Origin: Moringa oleifera
Taxonomy: Eukaryota; Streptophyta; Magnoliopsida; Brassicales; Moringaceae
NCBI GenBank assembly: GCA_021397835.1
Contig: JAJFZO010000234.1
Span: 2,367,001 to 2,431,000, forward strand
DNA: 64,000 bases
Direction: 5' to 3'
This document shows positions 37,360-49,375 of the stretch, piece by piece (the stretch's first letter is position 1; the number at the start of each line of letters is the position of its first letter). The notes beneath the pieces were generated by a model. It was not told where the DNA came from. It saw nothing but the letters and a program-made list of their open reading frames with translations, and made no database searches. A program made the position numbers and the translations under genes.

Positions 37360-37860
37360 ATAAATAAATATCATTTAAAACTCTAAATTTTATTCTCTCT
37401 CCAATCAAACTTTTACTATCGAAATATATCTAAACAAATTTTAATATTTTAATTTTATTCAAAGTAAATCTTATTAAAATATTAAAAATATTTTACAATA
37501 ATTTTTGACTTATAATTTTAGCAAAAAATATTTAAATTATCATCATAAAAAATTTTAAAAAGCACTAAAAATATTTTTTTAAAAAATACACTATCGAAAT
37601 TCATAAAAATTATTGATTAGTTAAAAATTTATCAAATTTAATAAATAAAATCAAAATAAAATATGAAATCTATTTAAATTTTTTTAATTATTTTAATAAT
37701 AAAAAAAATTAATTTTTTTATAATTATTTTAAATAAAAATATAATTTAAACAAAATCAATATATCATAAAGTTATTTAGATTGATTTTAAAAATTAAAAT
37801 TTGATTAAAAAAATAAAACTTTTAAATAATATTTACTTAATAAAATATTATAAAGTTCAA
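37360..37860. mobile_element. AT-rich MITE, long-TIR group, copy 3
   Basis: It aligns through its length with the reverse complement of the element at 1.33-1.86 kb, including CCAATCAAACTTTTACT, CATTGATTAGTT-like and AAATAAAATATGAAATCTAT blocks. The left arm (about 37402-37460) and right arm (about 37741-37810) form an inverted repeat. Confidence 0.6.
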
Positions 37861-38099
37861 AAAAACAGAACAAATTAAAAATCTAAAATTAAATAAAAGA
37901 AATTCAGTAAAACAGTAAAGATAAAAAAATTTAATAAAATCAATAAAATAAACAGAAATGCAGTACAGTAAAAGAAAATATAAAAACATATATAAAAAAA
38001 GAAAAGATAATCAAAGTGGAAAATAAATAATAATCGAAAAAGTATTCAAAATAAAAAATCATAAAAGAAACATAATCAAATCATTATGACAAAAAAGTA

Positions 38100-38900
38100 T
38101 CCAAAATAAAAGAAAACAAAAGGCTCATGAACACCCATACATAAAGCCATACTTCACGATATTAATGCAAGAGCCAAGGGGAAGAACCTTCCTGCACTAC
38201 ACTCACTCGAACCGTTAAAGTGAAATAATTTAAAAAAATATAAGATCTCTTTCTTTTGACAATCCAAGAGAAGAAAGAAAATTAAGATGGATAACACCCT
38301 CACAAATCGACCATCCCCATCATCCCATTCTAGCGAACATAACAAGTAAAACTCCACGGAAACTAATATTTGTCTCTTATGTTTTTTTTTTTTGGGATGC
38401 CAAAGGAATCGTCTGCTTCAGAGTCAAAATCACTAAAACCCAGAATTTCAGAACACAGCAAATATGCGAAACTTCAAGCAGAAATCAAATTAAATCAAAC
38501 TCGATTACTCAATGCCAAAACTAAAAACAACAAAATAACATGATATCACGGAGTGACTGAGAGAGACACTGAAAGGAACCTTCAGAGCTGCGAGAGGATC
38601 ATCACGAGGCCCAGAGGGGGAAGCAGATTGAGTAAACGTAGGAAAAAGAAAGTTTTAGAGAGAAAGAGAGAGAACGAAGAACACAAGGCAGCGGCAAATG
38701 AACTGAAATTCAGATTGAAAACTATTATTTAAGCGTTTTATTTTGGAGGGCATCATGATCCCCTCAGGCTTCCTTCTCCACATGCTTCATGCCGCTTCCA
38801 GGTGTTTCAGCCGTCTCTTCCTCTTCTATTTCACCTCTCCATTCATTACACCTCACCGCCAGTCGCTGCCCTCTGGTTACCAGCTGACTAAAAGGTATAG
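38100..38900 (-). other. Possible orphan transcription start and first exon
   Basis: This stretch is less AT-rich than its surroundings. On the minus strand a TAAATAATAG box (about 38725) is followed by a CT-rich leader (about 38640-38700) and a GC-richer exon-like stretch. That stretch ends CTCTGAAG before a GTTCCT donor at about 38581. It contains only a seven-codon frame. No downstream coding exon could be linked before 37 kb. It may be the 5' end of a non-coding RNA, a displaced promoter, or a gene remnant. Confidence 0.3.
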
Positions 38901-40000
38901 TTCACATTTATAGGATCACAATTTTAGGGTTTCAAAACTACCCCATTTTTCTTACTCTGTTTTTGTTTATTAGTTTTTTTAAAAAAAGAATTTTAAGTTT
39001 TAAACTAAAAATACTACAAAATTTTTATAATTATTTTATATTACAAATTAAAAATTTAAATTCATCAATTTAAATTAAATTAAATTTTGATAAAAATTTT
39101 CAAATAAAAAATATTCAAATCATAACTTTTATAAAACAAATTTTGATTTAACATTTTTAAAAATATTTAAAAAATTCTAATTATTGACATAAAAATTTTA
39201 AAAATTTTTAAATATTAAAAAATCATAAAAATAAATTTTACATAATTTATAATTATTTTCATTAAAAGTTAATTTACACTAAATTAATAAATTAAATTAA
39301 ATTTATTATTTTTAATATAAAATTTAATTAATAATATAAAATAAATATTAAAATTTTAAATAACATTTACTTTAAATTTTATAAAATAGATATTCTTCTC
39401 TCTTTTCTTTTAATGGGGAGACTCCTTTTATTTTTACGTACAGAATGTGATTTCTTTTATAAATTAGTTTCTCTCTATATATGAATGCATATGAGTATTA
39501 TTGTAAAAGAATATTTTTAAACAAAAAAACATAAACTTTGTACTTTTTGGTTGGTGAATAAGTTGACTGCTGGAAGATGTTTTTTTTTTTTTTAAAAGAA
39601 CATTTCAAATGTGATCTCAAAGGTATCTAAAATGCTGGTTCAACAAAATGAGAGCCACAAAGTTTTCTACTGATGTATATTAAAGCAAAATAATCAATAA
39701 ACAAAAAACCATGAAGCAATACATACAGAGCAGACTTTAGCATCAGCATCATTCCTGAATGACAGAAGCCACCAAACTGACCCACTCCATCTACTCTCAA
39801 ATTGTTGATTTTGGATATGCTCTTATGATCCTTTGGACAGTCAGATAAATCAGGGCTTACCGCCTAGAAACATATGCCCGAGTCCTATTTGTAGCACTTC
39901 TGGTCACCCTGACTCTCCACTCAGAATGGCTTGAGAATGGCAACTGAGGTTTACTTTCTAAGAGTCCAATTGATTCTGGCCTCTGATGCAAAAGCTGAAA
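38901..40000. other. AT-rich spacer and KNL2-like 3' flank
   Basis: An arm-like block around 39290-39383 matches the terminal repeat of the long-TIR MITE group (ATTTAATTAATAATATAAAA and following), so a partial copy is likely. The stretch 39.6-40.0 kb is probably the 3' UTR of the KNL2-like gene. Confidence 0.45.
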
Positions 40001-40731
40001 TTACTTTTCATCTTCCACCAGAAGATTCTTCAGGTTAGCTTCTTGTTCCTTTATCAACTTAGTCATATTTCTTGTGGTGACACCAGCATATGGGGTAAGG
40101 ATGTCTGCACGTAACACAGATTTACCAGTATTCTGCAATTCCTGGGTAGCTGTATGCTTTGTATGCAAGATTTCTCTACTACCTCTGTACAACTTGATAT
40201 CAACCTTAGCCCTCTTATGGTTACCTGCACTTTTACACAAAATAGAATTTACATCTGTTCTAGGACTTTCTTCCTTCATGTTTGAATGGACTGATACATC
40301 ATCCAGGAGATTGCTTTCAGCACAGTTTTCCCAACCTCCATCAGGAGACATTAATAGATCACGTATCTTGGCAGCAGGAAGATCATACAAAGAACCTGGC
40401 CCCGAAGTATTACCACTGCTGCCTAAAACCATGTTGAACTCAAAACAACCAGGTTTTCTTAACTGGAAATCCCTTTCAGCAGATTCTACACTGTAACATT
40501 GACTAGCATAGTCTTTCCAGTCATACGGAAATCCAAACAGGAAAATATCGCAAACCTATTTCAATAACTGGAGAAATTCAGTAAGAAATGAAACGTCATC
40601 TGAAAAGATAAACTGCAACAGTCAACCAAGGAAATCAAAATTTATATATCCTGCAGTCGTTTTGATTAATGCTCTCTGTTTCTGCATCATGCATATCCAA
40701 ATTTCCCAATCCTAGGTTTAAGCTTTACGGT

Positions 40732-40812
<81 letters not shown>

Positions 40813-41292
40813 TTAACTATTTAAGATCTGAAAACAAAATTACATTTATTTGAGACTTATGTTTCGGTTGAATTCTCAATATGCGATTTTTGTCTATAAT
40901 TTTCGTTATTATTAATGGTTTTGCACACACAAATAATGTGTATGTGATTTTTATTTGTGCAATTACTTAAATACCCCTTTAGAACACTATCAAAACAAAC
41001 AAAATGTTCTTTCTTCATGTCAAGCTTAGAAAGAACATGTAAAATATAAATATTTAAATATAATTTAAAAAATTATTTATTTTGATAGTATTTAAAGATG
41101 TGTTAGGTAATTGCACAAGTCAGATACACATTATATATGCACACAAAGCCATTAATATTAACAAAAATTATAAATAGAAGCCCTACATTAAGAATTCAAC
41201 AAAAACATAAGTTCTAAACATATGCAATTTCTTTTCGTAGGTATTGATTTGAAACTGTAAGCAAAATACAAGACTTCCTCAAGTTATTAACC

Positions 41293-41339
<47 letters not shown>

Positions 41340-42640
41340 TTACTTACCTATTCTTTGCACTTTTCTTCTGTTCAATGTTCCTTCATTTCATGCACCAAAT
41401 CCTTCTCAAGAATCCACTAAAAGAAAGCAATCATTCTAACACTAAGTTCATACAAATCACTAAGTGGGGAAAAGAAGAAACTACACCATATCAACATCGC
41501 TTGATGACATAGTATCAGTTGATTGGGTAACGAGACAGGCACTGGCATACAGGTTGCTGCAGAATCATTAATTTGTCAAGACATCAGAGTGAAAGAAAAG
41601 AAAAAGGCCAAACAAACCTCAAATGGAAAGCCATTTTGATGTGTGCGAGATCTATTTATGAGGCCACTGATTGTAATCCTGATGCCATCCACTGTCTCTA
41701 GAGTGACAGCATCATGTCTCTTGGCAATTATTCCAGAAGAAAAGATCCTTACCCCTAGTTTCCTGCAGTATCAAGACCAATTAAAAAAATATATATCAAT
41801 TAACAATTGCATAAATCTAGCAATGAACTAGTAATACAGATTCTAGAGTTAGGTTGTATGCACTTGCTTCACAACGTTTAACTATAGAGAAAGCAACTAT
41901 CTTGAAGCTTCTTAAAATAAGACCATTGCAAAGGAGTTTGTCAACACACGATAGGATATGGTAACTCTACCTACTTTTGGCATGCTCTTGAGACAGACAG
42001 CATATAATCTAATTCAGGATTAGTTTATTTTTATTTTTTCTTTTAGAAAAAGTGAGTCAAGTAATTAAAATTATGATTGGGTAAGGCATCCTGCAAGATC
42101 AAATAAGCTAGTTGAGATTCAAGGAGATATTAGAGGGCATTGCCCATTTGATGACAATTAGGCAGCTAAATGGTGCATCCCTTAATTTGTAGATACTTAG
42201 AATCACTTGAAAGAGGAGCTACCATGTGTAAAGTAGCATCCTCGATCTGGTTTTCTCACATTGTAGAACATTGTTTCATCTCATGGCTTGCTCACAAGGA
42301 CAGATTATCCACTCAAAAAGAATGTTTTCATGGGCTATTCTGGTGGCCTTTTCACTTTATAACTATAGAGAAGAGAAATAATTTATCCAATTTGCACCTA
42401 AAATACACTGCAGACAATAAAAGCAAAATTTTGAAATAAACAGCGAGAAAGTGATACAATAAATGGATCAAGAAACATCCTTACATGGCCATGCGTGGTT
42501 GATGAACTAAAAAAGACAGAAATCAGAGTGAAAGAAGAAAGGATACAAAAGCAGTACTGTTTGGGATTTTATGAATACTCCAACGAAGTTAAAACAATCC
42601 ATTTAGACTTGATATATCTCATCCTCATTGGAGCATCATA

Positions 42641-42671
<31 letters not shown>

Positions 42672-43663
42672 TTTCCCCTCAGAAAGATGAAATGTCCTCA
42701 ACTTTACTGTCATTAATCTAATCTACTAAAGCTGCATTCAAACACCTCATGGAAACAAAATTGCCCTGTTTTTAGAATAGATTATTTTACAAGTAAACCC
42801 TGAGCTAGGCCATTATCAAGATGAAAACTATAGTTGTTACATTGTCTTGGAAACTTACAATGCTAATGAAAGAGGCATATGGTCAAAGTGATCTAATATG
42901 TTTCTTCTAAGATGGGAGGCTCTTGGATTACCATTGAAACTTCCAGAGTACAACCACATGCCAAACATATTCTTTTTTCCTCTAATTTCATTCTATATAT
43001 GTAATAAGGAATAAGCATCATCATTTCCCTACCCCTACTGCTGACTAAACACGAGAAAACAATTGTCAACATAGAAAATCCGAAGATAACATAAAAGAGA
43101 AGATGAAATATGAGACCTAAAAAGAGCGACAAGTGTCAAAAAGAATTCTCTGATTTTCATTATTACTAAAGCACATCCCCTATCATCATTATTACCCAAC
43201 ATTCATTCCTTCCTCACACACCAAAAGAAAAAGTGAAGAAAGAAAATAAAATTCCTAGGAAACCACAATTGACTGCAACAGTAACTGCAGAAGAAACGGA
43301 AACCAAAAACAAACTGATGGGTGTGAATATTCTGCTTTTACCCTCTACTCTCAAATCCTGCAACCGCCAAACCCTTGTCCTCCGCCCTGGACAGCCACCA
43401 ATCATGCAGTAACACCTGAAAGAAAAAAAAAAAACCATTAACCAGAAGAAAACAACCATATTCGTACAGATATTTGAACATCTTGACAGTAAACTAAGCC
43501 AGAAATGAAAGGCACAGAGAAGTTGAAAGGAAATCAAGAAGCATACGTATTTGATGGATTGGGTTGGGATAATTGCGGCAGAGGTGAAAGGGGTCCTTGT
43601 AATCTGGTTGGCTTCAGGATCTGATTTAGCAATGAGCGATTTTCTTCCGGCTCTCTTGGCCAT
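40001..43663 (-). CDS. KNL2-like SANTA-domain protein (M18BP1 family)
   Basis: Four exons (43547-43663, 43342-43415, 41618-41762, 40001-40555) join in phase to 296 residues. The SANTA domain covers about residues 40-130. Its first block is LHDWWLSRAEDKGLAVAGFE, its middle LGVRIFSSGIIAKRHDAVTL and DGIRITISGLINRS, and its end NGFPFEVCDIFLFGFPYDW. The rest is basic and Ser-rich, with SLYDLPAAKIRDLL and TPYAGVTTRNMTKLI near the end. SANTA marks KNL2/M18BP1 proteins, which help load centromeric histone CENH3. I see no CENP-C-like motif. Eudicots are reported to have a motif-bearing alpha-KNL2 and a shorter beta-KNL2, so this is probably the beta type. The start could instead be an in-frame ATG at 43711. 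Intron 3 contains a foldback element and two microsatellites. Confidence 0.8.
40732..40809. repeat. (GT)n(TA)n microsatellite in the KNL2-like intron 3
   Basis: About 13 GT units run into about 25 TA units, with one break near 40771. The compound structure suggests high length variability. Confidence 0.95.
40828..41240. mobile_element. Foldback element family, copy B (best preserved)
   Basis: Nearly the whole segment is one imperfect palindrome of about 400 bases. Paired blocks include GAAAACAAAATTACATTT with the complement of GAAAAGAAATTGCATATG, and ACTTATGTTTCGGTTGAATT with the complement of ACTTATGTTTTTGTTGAATT. ATTATTAATGGTTTTGCACA pairs with ATATTAATGGCTTTGTGTGC, and ACACTATCAAAAC with TTTTGATAGTATT. 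It sits inside KNL2-like intron 3. It has no coding capacity. A transcript through it would fold into a long hairpin. Confidence 0.8.
41295..41334. repeat. (CA)n microsatellite in the KNL2-like intron 3
   Basis: Twenty CA units without interruption. The tract lies close to the right end of the foldback element but outside it. Confidence 0.95.
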
Positions 43664-43864
43664 GGAGACTTGAGGCGGGAAATAGGAATTCTTGTGAAGA
43701 ACCGGCAACACTATAATCGTCCCCAGAACAGAAAATAAGAAGCAAAGTGGGACAAGGATGTTTGCTTCCCCTTTTTTTAATTTTTTTTATGAAATAAAAT
43801 ATAGATTATGAGAATAAATATTAAAATTAATTACATGAAAAGGCTAAATAATGATTTTAATTTT

Positions 43865-44262
43865 TTAAAAAATTATATCTATTTAACTTTTATGTTTTTA
43901 TTAAATTTTTAATATAAAATTTTTACTTATAATTTTTATTAATATTAATAATTTTATATACACACAAAATATGTAAATAATTTTTATTTATGTAATTATT
44001 TTAATATTTTTTTTAAATACTATTAAAATAAATAAGATATTTTTTAATTTATTTAATTATTTATATTTTAACATATTCTTATTAATTTTGATGTGAAAAA
44101 ATATTTTTTTATTTTAATAATATTTTAAAAAATATTTAAATAATTACATAAGTAAAAGAAATATGTATATTATACATAAAATTATTAATATTAATAAAAA
44201 TTTTAAATGAAATATCAATTGAGAATTTAATAAAAACTTTATTTTTTTTATAAATCTCAATT
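43865..44262. mobile_element. Foldback element family, copy C
   Basis: It aligns with copies A and B. The left arm has TTTTATGTTTTTATTAAATT, ATTAATATTAATAATTTTAT and TTTTTATTTATGTAATTATT. The right arm has the complements, and the interior has ATACTATTAAAATAAA facing TATTTTAATAATATT. It lies about 200 bases upstream of the KNL2-like start codon. Confidence 0.7.
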
Positions 44263-44974
44263 TAATTGATTTTAATTCAAATTGATTGATTTATTAATTT
44301 TTCAACATAAAAATTGGTTGGTAATTTGAGATAAATATTGAAATTTTATTAAACTTTCACTTTATTTTTAAATTTAAATTTTATTTAAATTTATATATTT
44401 AATTATTTTTAATTTAATTTATTGATGTAAATTATTATAAAAAATTAAGTGTATCTTTATTGTTGATATATGTAAAAAAGATAATTTAAATAAATTCTAT
44501 ATTTTGTTTCATATTCATTCATTAAATTTAAATAATTTTAACTTACAAGTTATGGTTTATAATAGTGTAATTTTTAGATAAAAATATTTTATTACTTAAA
44601 TAATTATAATTTTTTATAATAATAAACAGAATATTTTTATATTTTTTAAAAAATTCAAATTAAAAATTACTGTGCAAAATTTTTAATTTGATTTTTTTAT
44701 TTTTATTAAAATTTAAATGAAATATATTCCATTGATTCAATCAAATTTGAAAATATAAATATAGATTAATTTTTTTAATATTTATTTGAAATTTAATTTT
44801 CTGACAATTCTACTTTTGTCTGTTATTTTATGGGAAAGCACAAAAATTTTCAGTCCAAATGGAGTAAGATACTTTGATAGCTTTATTTATTTATTTTTGT
44901 TTCGATGCTTGCAGCAAATATTGACATTGTTATAATTTAATAAATAATTACAATTATTTATATTTCTCATATTG

Positions 44975-45432
44975 ATATAATAAATAAAAAATAATAATGA
45001 AATAAAATTTTCATAAATCATTTATCTAAAATTAATTATTAAATTCTCATATTTAAAAAATAATAAATTAAATAATTTTGTAAAAAAATTAAAATTAAAC
45101 ATATTTAAATTAAAAATTTCTTACAATGATTGCTATAATTACCGAAAATTTTAAAATTTTTGAATGCTAAAAATATATTTTATAAATTTTATATGATTAA
45201 AATTTTAAAAAATTTACAAATAATAATTTTACATATTCAAATTTAAAAAATAAATCAAAATAAAATTTAAATTTTCTATAAATTATTTCTAAAGAAAAAT
45301 ATTTCTTATTTTTATAATTTTCTAAATTAATATCTAATTTAAAATTGATAAATATAATAAAATTTATTGTTTTTTAAATACAAAATTAATAGAAAAACAT
45401 TAAAATTTTATACAACATTTTTCTTAAAAAAT
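44975..45432. mobile_element. AT-rich MITE, long-TIR group, copy 4
   Basis: The left arm (about 45003-45070) has ATTATTAAATTCTCATATTT followed by AAAAAATAATAAATTAAA. The right arm (about 45355-45425) is an imperfect complement. The interior shares TTACAATGATTGC-like and TTTTTGAATGCTAAAAATAT blocks with the other copies. Confidence 0.55.
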
Positions 45433-45462
45433 AAATATTAAAATTTTACACAACTTTTTTCT

Positions 45463-45464
<2 letters not shown>

Positions 45465-45511
<47 letters not shown>
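45465..45511. repeat. (AAT)n microsatellite
   Basis: About 15 uninterrupted AAT units, close to the 3' side of the kinase gene. The poly-Tyr frame on the minus strand here is a by-product of this repeat. Confidence 0.95.
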
Positions 45512-45513
<2 letters not shown>

Positions 45514-46026
45514 TAAACTGTTGATTTGTTGACAGACTTGGAACCAATAATTCATGGGAATAATTGAGCAATGGGCTGGCATGTACAGACACATGAAGCC
45601 AGTCCAACACACCTGATAATTCAGGTAACTGAGAAAATTCTTGGCCCAGTACAACGGTAGTGTTCCAGGGAAAACATCAATTCACTCTTTTGGGGTAAAA
45701 ACAAAACATACTAGAAAGAACAAAGAGAAAAACCATCCAATTTGAGTACAAAAAGGAGCACAAACCAAACAATACAAAGCGATAACATACCCAACCCACA
45801 ACCCAATCCCTCCGTACATCTATGACTCCATACAAATCAAACCCGGTGCATTAGCAGCATCAGAATTTATCAGTCGCTCAAACGGTCCAATTCAACTTTA
45901 CACGTCTCGTCTCATTCATTTATGGAAAAAATTTAAAATTATCAGACAGTTCTGCAGCCAAAAGAAACCAGACTCTGCACAAGTTGCAGAACTTCCAACA
46001 TCACCAGAAACCGAGATCATTTGCTA

Positions 46027-49000
46027 TCAAGTGTCAGGAGCTGGGGCTGGCGGCTTCAGAAGTGGCTGAAGAGCCTTCACAACAATGCTCATATTTGGCC
46101 GAAACTCAGCTTCGTATTGTACACACAATGCAGCCACAGCTGCCAACTGTATCACCACACCAAAAACATAAGCATGTTTAGGACCTTCCACTTAATATGC
46201 ATTTAGAAAATTCTACCCTTTTGTGCAATTAGGCCCTCCCTTACCCTCCACAGAGGAAAATTAAATTAAAACCAGGACAGAGATACCTTTGCAACTCCTT
46301 TGGGAGGGTATTCTCCCTTCAGCTTTGGATCAACACATTGTTTGACTTTGTCTTCACTTAGCCTAGGGGTAGCCTAACAAAAAGGCAAATGTAGAATTTT
46401 AAGAGAACTGCAGAAATAGAGTATTATACAAAAAGAAAGGCGGAATGACAACAATAAAGAGAATAAGCAGATTAACAAACCCAAGTAACAAGACTCTGTT
46501 GACCACGAGGCATGGTATGATCAACAGGTTTCCTCCCTGTCAGAAGCTCTAAAAGGACAACCCCAAAGCTGTACACATCACTCTTCTGTGTCAACTGTCC
46601 CGTCATTGCATACCTACAAGCAGTTTTTTAAAGCTAAAAATCAGTTACAGCTATCCATTTCCAACAACATCTCTCAAAACAACAGAAGGAAACTAAAAAA
46701 GAATAATGGACATTTGAAAGTCATCTGAATATACTCAAAATTGAATAATTGAAAATTTACTCAACTTTATCCCTGTTCAATTAATTATTGCACCGACTTA
46801 TTATCATCTCCATTCTCATTGCAATACTTATTTTTGTTTTTATTTCTATTTCACAAACGCAGAGTATCATAATCAGGAAAAGCTCTGGAAAGGCTTAAAA
46901 CCATCAAGAGATGCTCCAATAAATATACTCCTATCTGCATCAGGCATAACATGTCTCCAGGTAAATTTTACACTAAGTTCCAGCAAACAAGTGCAAAAAC
47001 CTCATCCTGGCAGCATGACTCAAGCTGATGGACCAGAGTTTTAATACAAGGTTCCCATCTAAGTAAAAATGCAAAAAGGGCAATATTCATATAGGTAAAA
47101 AATTAAAATTAAGAAAAATATATGGTGATTAAAGAATGACCTCCATATTCTTTTTAAATAGAAAAAATCATAAATAGAAGAACATTTTCGCATGTGTACC
47201 AACATATGTACCAAAACATCAGCCCCACAAACATCTTGAATTGACATAGTAAAAGGGCAAGATAGCTAGGTTGGCTAACATATTTCTTATGATCATTTAC
47301 AATTTTTTGGCTTGATGCATACAGTAATAAAATGAGTAAACCAGAAGGTAGAAACAAATGTAAAAATATACGAGCACAAATAACCAAAGAAATAGAAAAA
47401 AAAAAGAAAGGAGATTCAAAAGCATTACTCTGGAGCATGATAACCAAAGGTTCCCAGCACTCGTGTAGAATGAAGACGGGCAGCCATGTCAGGAGCCTGA
47501 TTTGACAAGTTAAAATCTGCGATCTTGGCTTTAAAGTCCTCAAACAGCAGTACATTGCTAGATCTGATATCTCTGTGTATTACAGGAGGTTGAACCTTCT
47601 CGTGTAGGTATTCCAATCCCCTAGCTGCATCAACTGCAATCCTTACTCGTTGCATCCAGTCAAGTGTTGGACCTGGTTGTGCCCCTTGAACTCCCTTTCT
47701 ACCTGTAATGATAAAAACAATTCAAACCATTGGATAACAACCTTGTAAGCAGAAAATTTTTTACGGGAATCTGAATAGTAATAAAGAACTCCCCAAGTGA
47801 CAAGGGAGAAACTGGAAATTAAGAACGGCGACACAACATTGCATACCATGCAGAATGTCATGAAGAGATCCCATTGTTGCAAACTCATATGCAAGCACAC
47901 GCAGATTTCCTTCAACGCAATAACCAAGCAACTCAACAAGATTTTCATGCTTGAGTCTCGAAACCATCGATACCTTGAAAAAAGAAATAAGGAATATCAT
48001 TACTGAAACATTTTTTTTTTTTTAAAAAAAAGACACATCAACATATCAAAGAACACAATGGTATTGGAAATAATCCTTGGTTAATAAAAATGCATAAAAT
48101 ATGCAAAACTCATTTAGGTTCAAATATACCTGTGTCAAAAACTCATTATTTGATTCAGGTTCAGATGAAACATCCAGCTTCTTCACAGCCACAGCTTTTC
48201 CACTATTTAAGTTTGCATAATACACTCTTCCATAGGATCCTTCACCAATCAATGCCTTTGATCCAAAATTGTCAGTCTTCTCTTTTAGCTCATCCAAATA
48301 TAAGGCAGGCACTTCAATGGGGGGAACTGACTTCTGTGCCTCAGGTTTCACAGGTGCTGACACCTTTGAGGCTTTTTGATGTCCTAAATAAGCACAAAAT
48401 AAGTCAAAGAGATTGATTGGTGGATTGTCCAGTTGCAACATAAGCAACCTATATGCTTCAACAACCAATTCCCTAAAAGTAGAGGTAATATATCATACAA
48501 TAATATTCTAAGGTGTACCCAGTTTACAGAAGCTGGATTCGATTTCTGGATCTTTCTTAATCCACAAGTATAAGGAGCGTTTGTTACGGATCCAAATGAA
48601 TGATGCATGAAATAAATATGGTTGTAATAGCAAATGGATATGGTCTCAAACACATCCAATAAGAAAGAACCATGTTCAGTGTAGCAGATCAATCTCACAC
48701 AGTGCTTTAACAATTACTACATGGTGGTAACAAAAGCCACCAGACTGAACTAGGGTTGTTCGAAGAAGCTCAATTAGCAAAGGGTAATAACTTAATTATC
48801 TGGTTCAAATTCTAATTTCTAAATATTATGTCAAAATCATAACTTTGAAACTGTATCAATTTCGGGAACTTATACTTAAGTTATCAGTCCCATATATGAC
48901 AAGTAATCCAAAGTTGGAGGCATAACCAGATATGATCAAATCTACAACCATCCCGTTCAAATTCATGAGTCCAAACTGCAATATAAAGTTTATTGTGATA

Positions 49001-49375
49001 CACGATGTTCTCTCTGCTGCAATATATGTTCTAATACAACATCCAGACTTCAAACAACCTATTCTCAGATGTAGCCACATGCTGAGAGCCATTATAGCAA
49101 GAACATCAAGACATATACCAGAATCCATAAAGAACACTAAGAAATTCCAAATAAACTAAACAATAAGTTTAGCTGTACGAACCAGTTACAGCACGAGTCT
49201 TTCCCCCCTCTTTTTTGGGTTGGAAGAGTTGCATTTATAAGAAACATTGCATCAATAAAAACTAGGGACAAGGGTACATACCATCTGTTTGGTTCCTTGG
49301 GCTTTTCAAGTGCTCATTTTCATTTGATGGATAAGACTCTTCCACTTCACAGGTACAACAAAGCCACCTACGCAT
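46027..49375 (-). CDS. PTI1-like receptor-like cytoplasmic protein kinase
   Basis: Seven coding exons (49282-49375, 48130-48383, 47847-47973, 47429-47702, 46481-46613, 46287-46373, 46027-46146) join in phase to 362 residues. The start [20 protein letters not shown] matches PTI1-like kinases; Cys residues 6, 7 and 9 are likely acylation sites for membrane attachment. The kinase domain (about 75-345) has the Gly loop [10 protein letters not shown], the lysine in [15 protein letters not shown], and [15 protein letters not shown]. The Mg-binding DFG is DFN (IADFNLSNQ), as in other PTI1-like members. The tail ends [11 protein letters not shown]. Members are phosphorylated by AGC kinases such as OXI1 and act in oxidative-stress and defence signalling. 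The closest match from memory is At2g30740. A longer open frame reaches upstream of MRRW, but it starts in the 5'-UTR intron. Confidence 0.93.

Larger units (their letters stand above)
44263..45640. other. AT-rich spacer between the KNL2-like and PTI1-like genes
   Basis: It includes the MITE at 44975-45432 and a trinucleotide repeat at 45465-45511. No gene is visible. The last 400 bases up to 46027 likely contain the 3' UTR of the kinase gene. Confidence 0.5.

Noticed and set aside
41480..41570. Possible extra exon of the KNL2-like gene, with a good acceptor at 41565
   Set aside because: Direct joining of 41618 to 40555 keeps the SANTA domain continuous (FPFEVCDIFLFGFP). Including this piece would split the domain and change the frame. 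It could at most be an alternative exon.
45424..45654. Minus-strand frame with a poly-Tyr run
   Set aside because: It is a translation of the (AAT)n repeat and has no start context or homology.
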